Shown: piece after piece, positions 8,723 to 16,978 of the stretch | Layout: every line of letters starts with the position of its first letter | Position numbering within the stretch: position 1 is the stretch's first letter | DNA from: UBA1723 sp045629285 | Lineage (GTDB): Bacteria > Bacteroidota > Bacteroidia > Bacteroidales > Paludibacteraceae | Assembly (NCBI GenBank): GCA_045629285.1 | Contig: JAZQQY010000035.1 | Location: 1-64,000 of the forward strand | Length of the DNA: 64,000 nucleotides | Reading direction: 5' to 3' | Position numbers and translations under genes: made by a program | Notes under the pieces: model-generated | Seen by the model: the letters and a program-made list of their open reading frames with translations, nothing else | The model's database searches: none | Told to the model about the DNA's origin: nothing

Positions 8723-9089
8723 GTTTTATGATAGAATCCCTTTCATCATACCATCATAGATATTGATCTATTGTTTAAAATTAAGAAGGATAGCAACCTA
8801 TAGATTGGATACTTGCCCTATATTTGGGAAAAATGAGAAGTAAAAACATGTGTATATTATTTGCAATACTCTCTGCCATATTTGCAGCGGTCACATTTGA
8901 TTTATAATATTTTAGACTGCTTAGCGATACATTTGGAAAAAATGTGCAAATTTTGATATAGCAATGTCGGGATTTTGCATCGAAAAAAGGCTTTTTACGG
9001 TCAAAAATCAGAAGATTCAAAACATATCTGGAATAAAAAGTCACTATTCTTTATATATAATAAACTAAAAAATCAACGGAATATATCAA
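8723..9089. other. Intergenic region downstream of the exonuclease locus
   Basis: 367 bp. It holds a possible 24-codon hydrophobic ORF (8833-8907) and two TAnnTTTG matches (TATATTTG near 8819 and TACATTTG near 8929). No terminator with a strong stem is seen after 8722. The minus-strand open frame at 8781-9044 shows no protein-like pattern. Confidence 0.5.
8833..8907 (+). CDS. Possible 24-residue hydrophobic peptide
   Basis: ATG to TAA with a basic start (MRSKN) followed by about 17 hydrophobic residues and a short acidic end. GGGAAAA directly precedes the ATG. It could be a small membrane or type I toxin-like peptide, or chance. A -7 box at 8819-8826 would put the transcript start almost on the ATG, which weakens the case. 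Confidence 0.25.
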   Translation: MRSKNMCILFAILSAIFAAVTFDL

Positions 9090-9278
9090 GTGATAATTTT
9101 GTGTGAAATGTGCAAGGAATCCCAGATAAGAGAGATTCAAGCATGTCGACGCAATCTTATGCGAGTGAATCATCCAGATTTGGTGGCAAATAGAGGTCAG
9201 CAGGCAGTCGCAGAAGCTACATATCGTTCCCAAAAGATCAACCAAGCTTTTAAGGTTATCATGAGATATAGGAGATGA
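9090..9278 (+). CDS. Truncated J-domain-like small protein
   Basis: 62 codons from GTG, or 56 from the ATG at 9108. The pattern is a basic helix, then HPD (residues 28-30), then a helix ending SQKINQAFKVI. This matches helices II and III of a DnaJ domain around the HPD loop that stimulates Hsp70 ATPase. Helix I is absent and the upstream DNA in all frames does not supply it. It may be a minimal J-like protein or the remnant of a larger gene. No other DnaJ region follows the stop. Confidence 0.45.
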   Translation: MIILCEMCKESQIREIQACRRNLMRVNHPDLVANRGQQAVAEATYRSQKINQAFKVIMRYRR

Positions 9279-9390
9279 AAATTGTAAAAAAATCTTAAAA
9301 AATATAGCGATTCAGGCAAAAAAGTGTTAAAAACATATCTCTAAAACATAATTTTTCGGCAATTCCTTTAGGATTTTAGAATAATCGGGT

Positions 9391-9398
9391 TACATTTG
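9391..9398 (+). promoter_or_regulatory. -7 box upstream of the thioredoxin-fold gene
   Basis: TACATTTG, an exact TAnnTTTG match. It overlaps the TTG at 9396 and therefore argues against that start. Confidence 0.5.
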
Positions 9399-9410
9399 CA
9401 ACCGGATTTA

Positions 9411-9851
9411 ATGAAACTACTAAACGTTATGGTACTTAAAAATAACATTAACGCTATTGCATTTTTTGGTTTAATTGGACTTACAACATTGTCAAATGTA
9501 GACTTCACTGGCTCTGATCAGTTGATGATTGGACAGGAAGTAGAAACACAGGTTATGAAGAAGGATAATCAGCAGAAGACAGTTGTAGCATTCTGGGCGT
9601 CATACGATGCTGAGTCTGTTAAGAATTGCCAACGCATGATTCAGGAAACAAAGAACGCAAAAATAATCCTAGTTTCACTTGACGAGTATCAGTCAATTTA
9701 CGAAGATGCTTTAACAAAAATCGATGCTAACAGCATAGCAGAAAGCTACCGTGTCGACAAAGACAGCAAGGTGTTAGCCGATTTCAAATTTAACGGCGAA
9801 TTCAAGAATTTCTTGATCGACGAAAACGGTTATCTCCTAGAGATCAACTAA
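9411..9851 (+). CDS. Thioredoxin-fold-like protein lacking the CxxC pair
   Basis: 146 residues from ATG 9411; ATG 9429 is possible if the -7 box at 9391 sets the transcript start. A hydrophobic N-terminus (NAIAFFGLIGLTTLS) looks like a signal or anchor. TVVAFWASYDAESVKNCQRM resembles the first strand and helix of a thioredoxin fold, where the usual WCxxC is replaced by WASYDAES. A late segment, NFLIDENGYLL, matches the fold's closing strands. It is probably an envelope protein without classic redox chemistry; function unknown. A strong terminator follows immediately. Confidence 0.6.
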   Translation: MKLLNVMVLKNNINAIAFFGLIGLTTLSNVDFTGSDQLMIGQEVETQVMKKDNQQKTVVAFWASYDAESVKNCQRMIQETKNAKIILVSLDEYQSIYEDALTKIDANSIAESYRVDKDSKVLADFKFNGEFKNFLIDENGYLLEIN

Positions 9852-9854
9852 TGA

Positions 9855-9881
9855 AAGACGGTGCAGAACACCGTCTTTTTT
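9855..9881 (+). terminator. Rho-independent terminator
   Basis: Perfect 9-bp stem AAGACGGTG/CACCGTCTT with a 5-nt loop and a T-run, just after the stop at 9851. Confidence 0.9.
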
Positions 9882-10057
9882 GTTTCAAGATTCAGGAAAT
9901 CAAATGTGGGTTTCAAGTGGAATGAAGCATACGACCGTATCAAGGTAGATTTACGTCTTGTCTACGGTTGTGTTTGAAATTTTCTCACAAAATTCAAACC
10001 TGCCATAGGGTAATGAAAATTGAAAATCAAAGGTTTTTTCACAAAAAATCAAATAAT

Positions 10058-10090
10058 TTTGAAGTTATAGAGAAAAAGTATTTATATTTG
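10058..10090 (+). promoter_or_regulatory. Promoter of the lipoprotein gene at 10127
   Basis: TTTG at 10058-10061, 21-bp spacer, TATATTTG at 10083-10090: a near-ideal Bacteroidota housekeeping promoter. The ATG is 37 bp further on and is preceded by an AAAGGA-like site. Confidence 0.75.
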
Positions 10091-10126
10091 TAGAAAATAT
10101 ATAGTAAATTGAAAAAGGATTGAATT

Positions 10127-10708
10127 ATGAATAAGATAAAGTACGCACTTGGTTTGATCGCAGGACTATTGATGATTTCTTGTAGCGACAGCGACGAAGC
10201 GGTTCTATACGAATCTTTTGATTTTATCTCTATAAGCGGTGACTCTGTAATTTCACGTGAAGGTTTGCAGATGGTCGCTTCTCAAGTTGACATTCGTCAG
10301 GACACTATATGGAAAGATGAAGATCACAAAACATTTGAAATCAACAAGTACTCTGAACTAAGCTCACAGGTAACTGTAGGTAACAATAGAGTAACAAAAA
10401 AGGAAAGTGGTATTTGTTGCGTATATGATGTTGACATGCTTATCAAAGGTACAAAGGCTGGACACTTTGCTATGGCAGAGAAGTCAGGTTATGAGTATGG
10501 TACTGTAAGATACAGAGAGCTACAGTCGGACAGCACATTCAAAGTTGACTACTACAGCATCCAATCTTCAGAAGTTGATTGGGAAGATGTTGATAAGAAA
10601 ACAGTTCTATTTACTGTAAGAGCAAACTGTTTGAAGATGATCAACGATTCTACTCTAGGTAAGGCAAGACTTACTTTGAATGGTAAGATCAGAGCAATCA
10701 GGAATTAA
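10127..10708 (+). CDS. Lipoprotein of unknown function
   Basis: 193 residues. The N-terminus MNKIKYALGLIAGLLMISC is a type II signal peptide with Cys19 as the lipidated residue. The rest is predicted beta-rich with many charged residues. No family is recognised. Single-gene unit with its own promoter (10058-10090) and terminator (10734-10760). Likely periplasmic face of the outer or inner membrane. Confidence 0.75.
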   Translation: MNKIKYALGLIAGLLMISCSDSDEAVLYESFDFISISGDSVISREGLQMVASQVDIRQDTIWKDEDHKTFEINKYSELSSQVTVGNNRVTKKESGICCVYDVDMLIKGTKAGHFAMAEKSGYEYGTVRYRELQSDSTFKVDYYSIQSSEVDWEDVDKKTVLFTVRANCLKMINDSTLGKARLTLNGKIRAIRN

Positions 10709-10733
10709 TTGATTTATTTCTATAAGCTAAGAA

Positions 10734-10760
10734 AGGCGTTGCACTGCAACGCCTTTTTTT
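10734..10760 (+). terminator. Rho-independent terminator
   Basis: Perfect 9-bp stem AGGCGTTGC/GCAACGCCT with loop ACT followed by seven Ts. Confidence 0.95.
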
Positions 10761-10811
10761 ATCTCTTACCTACCACGAGACTTTCTCATGTTTCACATTC
10801 CTCAACCCTTG

Positions 10812-10856
10812 GCTAATATATGAGACGGCTAGACCGTCTTACTTCTTATTTTTTAC
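10812..10856. repeat. GGCTA...GACGG intergenic element, copy A
   Basis: Overlaps the 3' end of the EEP gene: its stop codon lies inside the element. Hairpin AGACGG/CCGTCT at 10823-10839. See copy B at 59231-59281. Confidence 0.6.
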
Positions 10857-11858
10857 ATCAAAGTACACTGGAAGGTGGTCTGAAAATCCTTTCGTAGTGA
10901 AGTCTCCTTTGAATGATCTCTTTGGTGCGACGCCTGTTTTATCCTTCTCTAACAAAAAATCCCAGAATCCAATTTGTGCACCATCATCTGTCACATCAAT
11001 GTTTTTTCCGTCAAGAAGTGAACCTGATACGATAATGTGATCAAGCACTCCCCAGTGACCTTGGAATTTATGTGTGCCGATATCATCACGTCCTTTGTAT
11101 TTCGACATAAGATTATACAATCTTTTGTTTTCGTATGGTGCTGTCAAATCAATGGTTGCCCCCAATACTTTCTCCAGACTCTTATTATCAAAATAATCGT
11201 TGAAATCTCCGACTATAACGATGTTGGGATCTGCTTGGGTTGCGAATAGACTATCAACTTTACGTCGTACAGCATTTGCAGCTTCAATTCTCTTAAATTC
11301 GGATTCAACCTCTCCTCCATACCTGGATGGCCAATGATTTACAAAAACAGAGAGTGTATCTCCACTTGACAATACTCCAGTTGTAAACAGGATATCACGT
11401 GTCGGACGTGAATTGTCAAAGTTGAGTTTGATAAACTCAGTTGTCAATGGAGTAAACTTTTCTGGTTGATACAAAAGAGCTACATCCACTCCTCGCTGAT
11501 CGTCACTCTCCTTATGAAGGTATGAATAACCAGATTTCTTCAACTGTGTTTTTTGTGTTAGATCACGCAATACCCTGTCATTCTCTATTTCAAGCAGACA
11601 AACGATACCAACGTCACCCCACTCTCCACATCTTGCAATCACACTGGCTGTGCGATGCAACTTTCCATAGTATTTGGATTTGGTCCAATGTTTTGCACTG
11701 AATTCCGTATACTCGTAATCGTCCTTTCCTTCGTCATGTTCATAGTCGAACAAATTCTCGCAATTATAAGACATGATTCGTAAACACTGTGTGCTGTCGG
11801 AAGCAAACAATGCTGATGACTTAAACAATAATGATAATAATATAAGACGGAGTTTCAT
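10839..11858 (-). CDS. Secreted endonuclease/exonuclease/phosphatase (EEP) family enzyme
   Basis: 339 residues from ATG 11858; a TTG at 11882 extends the frame, but the signal peptide MKLRLILLSLLFKSSALFA starts at 11858. EEP-fold motifs are in order: SYNCENLFD, LLEIEND (metal Glu), RGVDVALLY, VNHWPSR, VGDFND, LDHIIVS and FSDHLPVY (catalytic His). The family includes DNase I-like nucleases and phosphodiesterases; substrate unknown. Last gene of a four-gene envelope operon. It may scavenge extracellular nucleic acids or act on phospholipids. Confidence 0.85.
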   Translation of the reverse strand: MKLRLILLSLLFKSSALFASDSTQCLRIMSYNCENLFDYEHDEGKDDYEYTEFSAKHWTKSKYYGKLHRTASVIARCGEWGDVGIVCLLEIENDRVLRDLTQKTQLKKSGYSYLHKESDDQRGVDVALLYQPEKFTPLTTEFIKLNFDNSRPTRDILFTTGVLSSGDTLSVFVNHWPSRYGGEVESEFKRIEAANAVRRKVDSLFATQADPNIVIVGDFNDYFDNKSLEKVLGATIDLTAPYENKRLYNLMSKYKGRDDIGTHKFQGHWGVLDHIIVSGSLLDGKNIDVTDDGAQIGFWDFLLEKDKTGVAPKRSFKGDFTTKGFSDHLPVYFDVKNKK

Positions 11859-11878
11859 GCAAAAAATGTAATTGTTTA

Positions 11879-13285
11879 TCAATATTCAAATGCACCGGCA
11901 TCTGGGAATTCATCGTCTACACGATTCTTTCCAAAGATATCTGTCGCACATTCAGGATATTGTTTTAAGATTGCATCATTACCTATTGTTCGGAATTCAC
12001 TTAATGAATCTGTTTGAAAATCTATATAGAAACTGTTAGAGGAGATATCAAACTTAGGTTCGAAATTCCACTTATTTCCATAATAATCATCACCAGTCAA
12101 CGAGTCACTTCTACTGATTGCACAACAAGCGATATTAAGACGGAATGTTTCATTAATACTGTCATTCAAAATTCCAGATACAATATCCAAATCTACTCTC
12201 TTGTAATTTTTGAATTGATTTCCGCAAACAATAGAATTATTCAATTCAACAGAGATCGAATCTTTCTTATCCAAATATAGAGATGGTTTCTTGTCAGACA
12301 AGCCATATTTCAAGAATGAAGCAATAGTACAATGGTTGAACAAGTAGTTACCATCCGTTAGATAGACATTATAGAATCCTCCGTTTGCGAAGAGGCTATT
12401 ATAGGCATAAATTTGTGATGCTTCGGAAATCAACACACCTTGTTTTGCATTGTAAATCTGGGAATTACCGATTACGACTCTTCTGTCGACAAAAGCAGAG
12501 TCAACAACTAAACAACGATATGCACCTATGATATTTGTCGAAATGATATTACAATCTCCTGATTTCTGCGACAACCAAACGCCTTTCCAATTACCAGGTG
12601 CAAGGAAATATTTAGTGTCTTTGTAGATTTCATCAGCACGGAAGTATCTCATCTCAATCTGATTGTCGACTTCACCGTTGCAATTCAACTTGCCGTCGAC
12701 ATAAAGACATGCATCATTATAGAAATAAAGTCTTACACCGGGACCGATGTTAAGAGTCGCTCCCTCCTCCACTTTTAATGTATCCTTGATAAAGTAAGGC
12801 TGTGTACTTGAAAATGAAGTATCAGATGAGATTACAAAATGGTCAAGAATAATAGGTGTTTCACTAAACGCCGACAAATATACGTAATCTACATTTCCAT
12901 TGTACGAAAATGAAATTGAATCCAATAATGAGAATGGAACATCCGAACCGCTGCAGTCTCCATTTGTCTGAACGAAGATAAACATACTATCACCGTCAGC
13001 CAACTCAACATTCGAAACATTATTGGAATTCTTTCCGTTTATGTTGATTTGGAAATACTTGTTGGTTGAAGCATAGTTGATAGAGCCGATCTTTATTCTC
13101 TCCCCTGACTTGTTATAGACCTTAAGTGTCTGATATGGAGAAGAAAAACCACCTAAAATTGAATCAAAACTTACTGTATCGACTGAAAAACTTAAACGAT
13201 ACTGCGGATCAGTAGATATCTCGTCATCCTTGCATGAAACAAGAGCAACGAATAAGAGAAATATGTAAAAAACTATCTTTTTCAC
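11879..13285 (-). CDS. Lipoprotein with right-handed parallel beta-helix
   Basis: 468 residues starting with GTG; the GTGA overlap with the upstream gene's stop indicates translational coupling. Lipobox ALVSC at residues 14-18. An N-terminal beta-sandwich (about 25-145) is followed by a region with short repeating strands (GVRLYFYNDACLYVDGKL, NLFNHC-like turns) typical of parallel beta-helices. The C-terminus reads DIFG-NR-D-FPDAGAFEY, frequent in such Bacteroidota proteins. Probably a surface polysaccharide- or partner-binding lipoprotein; no catalytic residues recognised. Confidence 0.78.
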   Translation of the reverse strand: MKKIVFYIFLLFVALVSCKDDEISTDPQYRLSFSVDTVSFDSILGGFSSPYQTLKVYNKSGERIKIGSINYASTNKYFQININGKNSNNVSNVELADGDSMFIFVQTNGDCSGSDVPFSLLDSISFSYNGNVDYVYLSAFSETPIILDHFVISSDTSFSSTQPYFIKDTLKVEEGATLNIGPGVRLYFYNDACLYVDGKLNCNGEVDNQIEMRYFRADEIYKDTKYFLAPGNWKGVWLSQKSGDCNIISTNIIGAYRCLVVDSAFVDRRVVIGNSQIYNAKQGVLISEASQIYAYNSLFANGGFYNVYLTDGNYLFNHCTIASFLKYGLSDKKPSLYLDKKDSISVELNNSIVCGNQFKNYKRVDLDIVSGILNDSINETFRLNIACCAISRSDSLTGDDYYGNKWNFEPKFDISSNSFYIDFQTDSLSEFRTIGNDAILKQYPECATDIFGKNRVDDEFPDAGAFEY

Positions 13286-14568
13286 TTAATCGTATATTTT
13301 AGTACACTTGATTGTGGTGTATCGATATCATTCTCACCACAAACCAAATAATAAGAATCACCCAAAACAAATGAAGATGATTTCTTACGGATTTCTCCAA
13401 ATGAACCTAATGTAGCCCACTCTTTACCGTCAAACGACAAAAATACAGACTCTGTTCCGATTTCTCCTTCTCCACCGGCAACATAACATTTTTCATCCGA
13501 AGAGAAACCTGATGAATAGATCAATCGTTCACAACCAGTATAAGCCTCACTCCATGTGTCCGATACTTTGTCATACTTGTATAGAGTAGTATTTGCGACA
13601 TGCTTGCTATCATATCCGCCGCCAACGTAAACTTCATTTTTCAATGTGAATGTGAAGCATCCTGTCAAAGCCAATGGGAAATCATTCTTCTGAGTCCATG
13701 TCTTCAACAACGGATCCAAACACCATACTTCATTGGTAAATCCGTATTTCTCTTTATATCCACCAACAATAAATCCTTTGCCATCCTCGACAAAACAAAC
13801 GGAACCTGTTCGTCCGACTCCAGGGAACGGAGTCAACTCTTCCCAAATATCTGATGTCACGTCGTATGCATAAGTTGTTGTATTATAGCCGTTGAATGAA
13901 GCGTCAAGATATCTTCCCAATGCAACGAAAGCTACATCCCCGATTACAAAGCTTACCGCCATATCCAATCCTGTCGACGGAAATTTGCTCAACTGAGTCC
14001 ATGTATTTGCGTTAGGATCGTACTGCCACAAGTCGCTGTAATATCTATCCTCACCTCTGTTAGAACTCTTTCCAAGTCCGTAATAACCTTTACCTTTAAG
14101 CGCAAATGCAACACCGCCGCTTCGCAATCCGCCAGCAAACGATGATACTTGCGACCATACATTGGCAAGGTTGAAATTCTTATCGATATTGAACGACTTA
14201 GTCATTGTAACGACTGTACTTAGATAATTTCCGATCTCGTATGAGTAGAAATATTTAGTATCACGTTTCAAACCTGGCACAACACAATACATTGTATCTC
14301 TGATGATTCCTGTAGATGAAGCCATGACCTCTGTAGCCTGTGACATATCTGAATTTTCAGAGATTTTCATCGACACGAAATCAACATTTGAAAGATCGAC
14401 ATCAGAATTGATAACAGCTCTAAATGTGATACCGACCTCTTCATCTGCATCTACAACCTGTGTGTTGACTGTGACATTATGCACTACAGGTTCAGAATCG
14501 TCGTGGCATGCAGCAAAAGCGAGCATAGTCGCTACAAATAATATATATTTAGTGAATCTTTGTCTCAT
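13282..14568 (-). CDS. Kelch-repeat lipoprotein
   Basis: 428 residues. Lipoprotein signal MRQRFTKYILFVATMLAFAAC. Residues about 30-125 look like an Ig/fibronectin-type sandwich. From about 145 onward there are six Kelch-type blades with patterns such as YDPNANTWTQLSKFP and DVTSDIWEELTPFPG, forming a beta-propeller. Kelch propellers mediate protein or carbohydrate binding. Second gene of the operon, 3 bp after the beta-barrel gene. Confidence 0.87.
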   Translation of the reverse strand: MRQRFTKYILFVATMLAFAACHDDSEPVVHNVTVNTQVVDADEEVGITFRAVINSDVDLSNVDFVSMKISENSDMSQATEVMASSTGIIRDTMYCVVPGLKRDTKYFYSYEIGNYLSTVVTMTKSFNIDKNFNLANVWSQVSSFAGGLRSGGVAFALKGKGYYGLGKSSNRGEDRYYSDLWQYDPNANTWTQLSKFPSTGLDMAVSFVIGDVAFVALGRYLDASFNGYNTTTYAYDVTSDIWEELTPFPGVGRTGSVCFVEDGKGFIVGGYKEKYGFTNEVWCLDPLLKTWTQKNDFPLALTGCFTFTLKNEVYVGGGYDSKHVANTTLYKYDKVSDTWSEAYTGCERLIYSSGFSSDEKCYVAGGEGEIGTESVFLSFDGKEWATLGSFGEIRKKSSSFVLGDSYYLVCGENDIDTPQSSVLKYTIK

Positions 14569-14571
14569 ACC

Positions 14572-15192
14572 TTAAAATCTATATCCCACTCCTACTCTCC
14601 AATCTGCTATCTTGAATTTTGTAGTACACAATCCAAGTTTCACAAGAAGTTTATCAAAATTGGCAATTGCACCGAAATCAACAGTCCAACCTTCTGTGCT
14701 ATTGTCGTCTACAACTAACAATTTGCCATCTACAGTCTCAAACATCAAGCGTCGCCAAGCATAACCTCCACCAGCGTAAACACAAAGTTTTGGTAGAATC
14801 TTGTATGTAGCACCTCCAGTTATAGCCAATCTGGAAACCTCTGTTTTGCCATTTAAAAAGGCATGTTTGCCATTTTTGTCGGCTCCGGCAGCATTGATAT
14901 GAAATTCTGCTGGTTGATCAAAATTGAAATTTGTATGTGCTGTGATATATCCACCCCAAGTCTCCATGTAAGCAAATGTAAGACCGAAAGTTGGATCGCA
15001 ATAAGAAGTCAAACCAAATTCACCCAAAGCATAGAAATGGGCAGCATCTATATCTACGACTGCCATTGTGTCATTAGCAAGTGAATCTACAGGTATATTA
15101 TCATAATCGTCCTCATAATCAACATCTTGCGCAGCAAAAGAAGCAACGCAACAAAACAATGTTGATATGATTAAAAATATAGTCTTCCTCAT
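14572..15192 (-). CDS. Outer-membrane beta-barrel-like protein
   Basis: 206 residues with signal peptide MRKTIFLIISTLFCCVASFA, an acidic linker, and then alternating amphipathic strands ending in VGVGYRF, a C-terminal aromatic typical of outer-membrane barrels. About eight strands are plausible. First gene of the operon running to 10839. A -7 box on the minus strand (TATATTTG, 15209-15216) precedes it. Confidence 0.72.
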   Translation of the reverse strand: MRKTIFLIISTLFCCVASFAAQDVDYEDDYDNIPVDSLANDTMAVVDIDAAHFYALGEFGLTSYCDPTFGLTFAYMETWGGYITAHTNFNFDQPAEFHINAAGADKNGKHAFLNGKTEVSRLAITGGATYKILPKLCVYAGGGYAWRRLMFETVDGKLLVVDDNSTEGWTVDFGAIANFDKLLVKLGLCTTKFKIADWRVGVGYRF

Positions 15193-15208
15193 ATTAGTAA
15201 AATATTCA

Positions 15209-15216
15209 CAAATATA
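15209..15216 (-). promoter_or_regulatory. -7 box of the envelope operon
   Basis: The minus strand reads TATATTTG 17 bp upstream of the ATG at 15192. No good -33 box is seen. The flanking DNA carries TAATAGGTAA twice. Confidence 0.5.
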
Positions 15217-15285
15217 GCAAAATTAAGGTAATAGGTAACATGTAATAGGTAAAAAATACAAACAAATTGGCTCTTACTTTTATAT

Positions 15286-16908
15286 TTACAAAATAAATGG
15301 AGCTTTGTCAACAAAAGTCAACTTTTCTCCGGTAATTGGATGCTCAAATGTGATTTGCTCTGCATGTAGCATTAATCTGCAAATGATTGATTTACTACTA
15401 TATAACCTATCTCCCAAAATAGGAGCATCAGCCCCATCTTTTGCCGATAGATGCATACGAATCTGATGTGTACGACCAGTGTGTGGAAAAACTTCAATCA
15501 GTGCTTTTCCTTCTTTTTCCTCAACCACTCTGTAAAATGTCTCAGCATATAGGCCGAACTCCTTGCTAATCATCTGCATAGGTCTATTGGCGACATCCGG
15601 AGCAAGTGGTAGAATGACAGTATTCTCCTTAACTGATGGAATCTTCTCAGTCAAAGCCATATATTTCTTCTGAATCGTATGGTTTTCAAACTGTTTCTGC
15701 AGATGATGATATGCATTTTCATTCAACGCAATCACCATTATTCCTGACGTATCCTGATCTAGTCGATGCACAATCTTAGGTCCGGAATAGTCGCCGCAAA
15801 TCTTCTCTGCCCACGTTTCTACACTTGTCTGGCACTCTTTTCCTCTGACACTTAAAAGCCCGGAAGGTTTGGAAATAACAAGGATATCGTTATCACGATA
15901 AAGTGTCTTTATCTCTTCATTTTCATAATCAAAATCAAGTTCATTCTTCTCCAGATCTACTCCATCAAGCATGAAATTCATGATTGGCAGACATTTAGAA
16001 CGACATGCATGGTAATATGTTCCAGAGTGTCTTACGCGTCCGGATGGCGAAACTCCTATCCAAAATTCTGCCATGCTGACTGGTTGATAACCATTACTAT
16101 ATGCATACTCAAGAAGACGTGGAGCTGCACACTCTCCTGCTCCAGATGGTGGCATTACTTCGTCGCTGAAGATGTCTAACAAAGTCTTCTCATCGCCTTT
16201 GATATTGTGGAATCTGAAATCTCGGAAAATTCGTCGCTGAAGATTGCGTGACATATTTTCACGCTCCACCTTCAAATCCTCAATCTGTTTCTTCAAATTG
16301 TCGACGGGAATGTTTGCAGCAACTTTCGCCGCTTCAACTTCCTGTTTTAACTTCTTCAACTGATTCTTCTGCGATGAACTTTCATTATTCATCTTACGGA
16401 TTTCATCTGCAGTTGCAGTAGCACGTAGAGAGTCTCTTTTATGTTTTTGCTCCTTGACAAAAAGTTGATAATCAGCAAGTATTTTTTCTGCTTCCAAAAC
16501 CACAGGGTTCTTCACAACCATTGCAGATTCCAACTTTAGTATACTTTCCAACTGCTTTATCTCAGCACTTTTTGATGAAATCTCCCTTTCCTCACGTCGA
16601 TAATAAGAATCAGGAGTGAGAATATCAAACACAGGTGGCACGAATCCATCATACTCATTCTTGCCAAAGATTTGTCCGGAAAACGAAATCAAATAACCGG
16701 TTTCGCCAATATTGTTTTTCACTACTAATACACCAATCATCTTTCCTTTCTCCAACTCTGTTTTCAAATCCTCATTTGAATCAAGATGAATCAAGAAATC
16801 GTTGTAAGCTTCACGCACAGCATCGGATGGAAGATATGAAAAAGGATCTCCTAACTTTGATGGCAATGATGAATATTCTTTCTTATGGAATACAGTGGTA
16901 AAAAACAT
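15286..16908 (-). CDS. RluA-family 23S/tRNA pseudouridine synthase with coiled-coil insert
   Basis: 540 residues from ATG 16908; the longer TTG-initiated frame (16944) overlaps the aspS terminator and is rejected. The C-terminal third has the RluA catalytic motif HRLDQDTSGIMV (catalytic Asp) and the GRTHQIRMH motif. An N-terminal domain (about 30-90) and a long coiled coil (about 95-220) precede it, an arrangement known in Bacteroidota long RluA-like proteins. It isomerises uridine in structured RNA; which RNA is not deducible. Confidence 0.88.
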   Translation of the reverse strand: MFFTTVFHKKEYSSLPSKLGDPFSYLPSDAVREAYNDFLIHLDSNEDLKTELEKGKMIGVLVVKNNIGETGYLISFSGQIFGKNEYDGFVPPVFDILTPDSYYRREEREISSKSAEIKQLESILKLESAMVVKNPVVLEAEKILADYQLFVKEQKHKRDSLRATATADEIRKMNNESSSQKNQLKKLKQEVEAAKVAANIPVDNLKKQIEDLKVERENMSRNLQRRIFRDFRFHNIKGDEKTLLDIFSDEVMPPSGAGECAAPRLLEYAYSNGYQPVSMAEFWIGVSPSGRVRHSGTYYHACRSKCLPIMNFMLDGVDLEKNELDFDYENEEIKTLYRDNDILVISKPSGLLSVRGKECQTSVETWAEKICGDYSGPKIVHRLDQDTSGIMVIALNENAYHHLQKQFENHTIQKKYMALTEKIPSVKENTVILPLAPDVANRPMQMISKEFGLYAETFYRVVEEKEGKALIEVFPHTGRTHQIRMHLSAKDGADAPILGDRLYSSKSIICRLMLHAEQITFEHPITGEKLTFVDKAPFIL

Positions 16909-16920
16909 TTGAATTACATT

Positions 16921-16955
16921 AAAAAAGGGGAGTCGCTTTTTCAAGTTCCTCCCCC
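16921..16955 (-). terminator. aspS terminator
   Basis: On the minus strand, GGGGAG pairs with CTCCCC across a long loop and is followed by six Ts. It lies between the aspS stop and the RluA-type start, so the downstream gene needs its own promoter or read-through. Confidence 0.65.
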
Positions 16956-16978
16956 ATTATTCAAACAATCAATTATTA

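Noticed and set aside
8781..9044. 87-codon minus-strand open frame
   Set aside because: Composition is that of random A/T-rich DNA and it overlaps the small plus-strand ORF with better signals.
9396..9410. Upstream TTG start for the thioredoxin-fold gene
   Set aside because: The TTG lies inside the -7 box TACATTTG, so it would precede the transcript.
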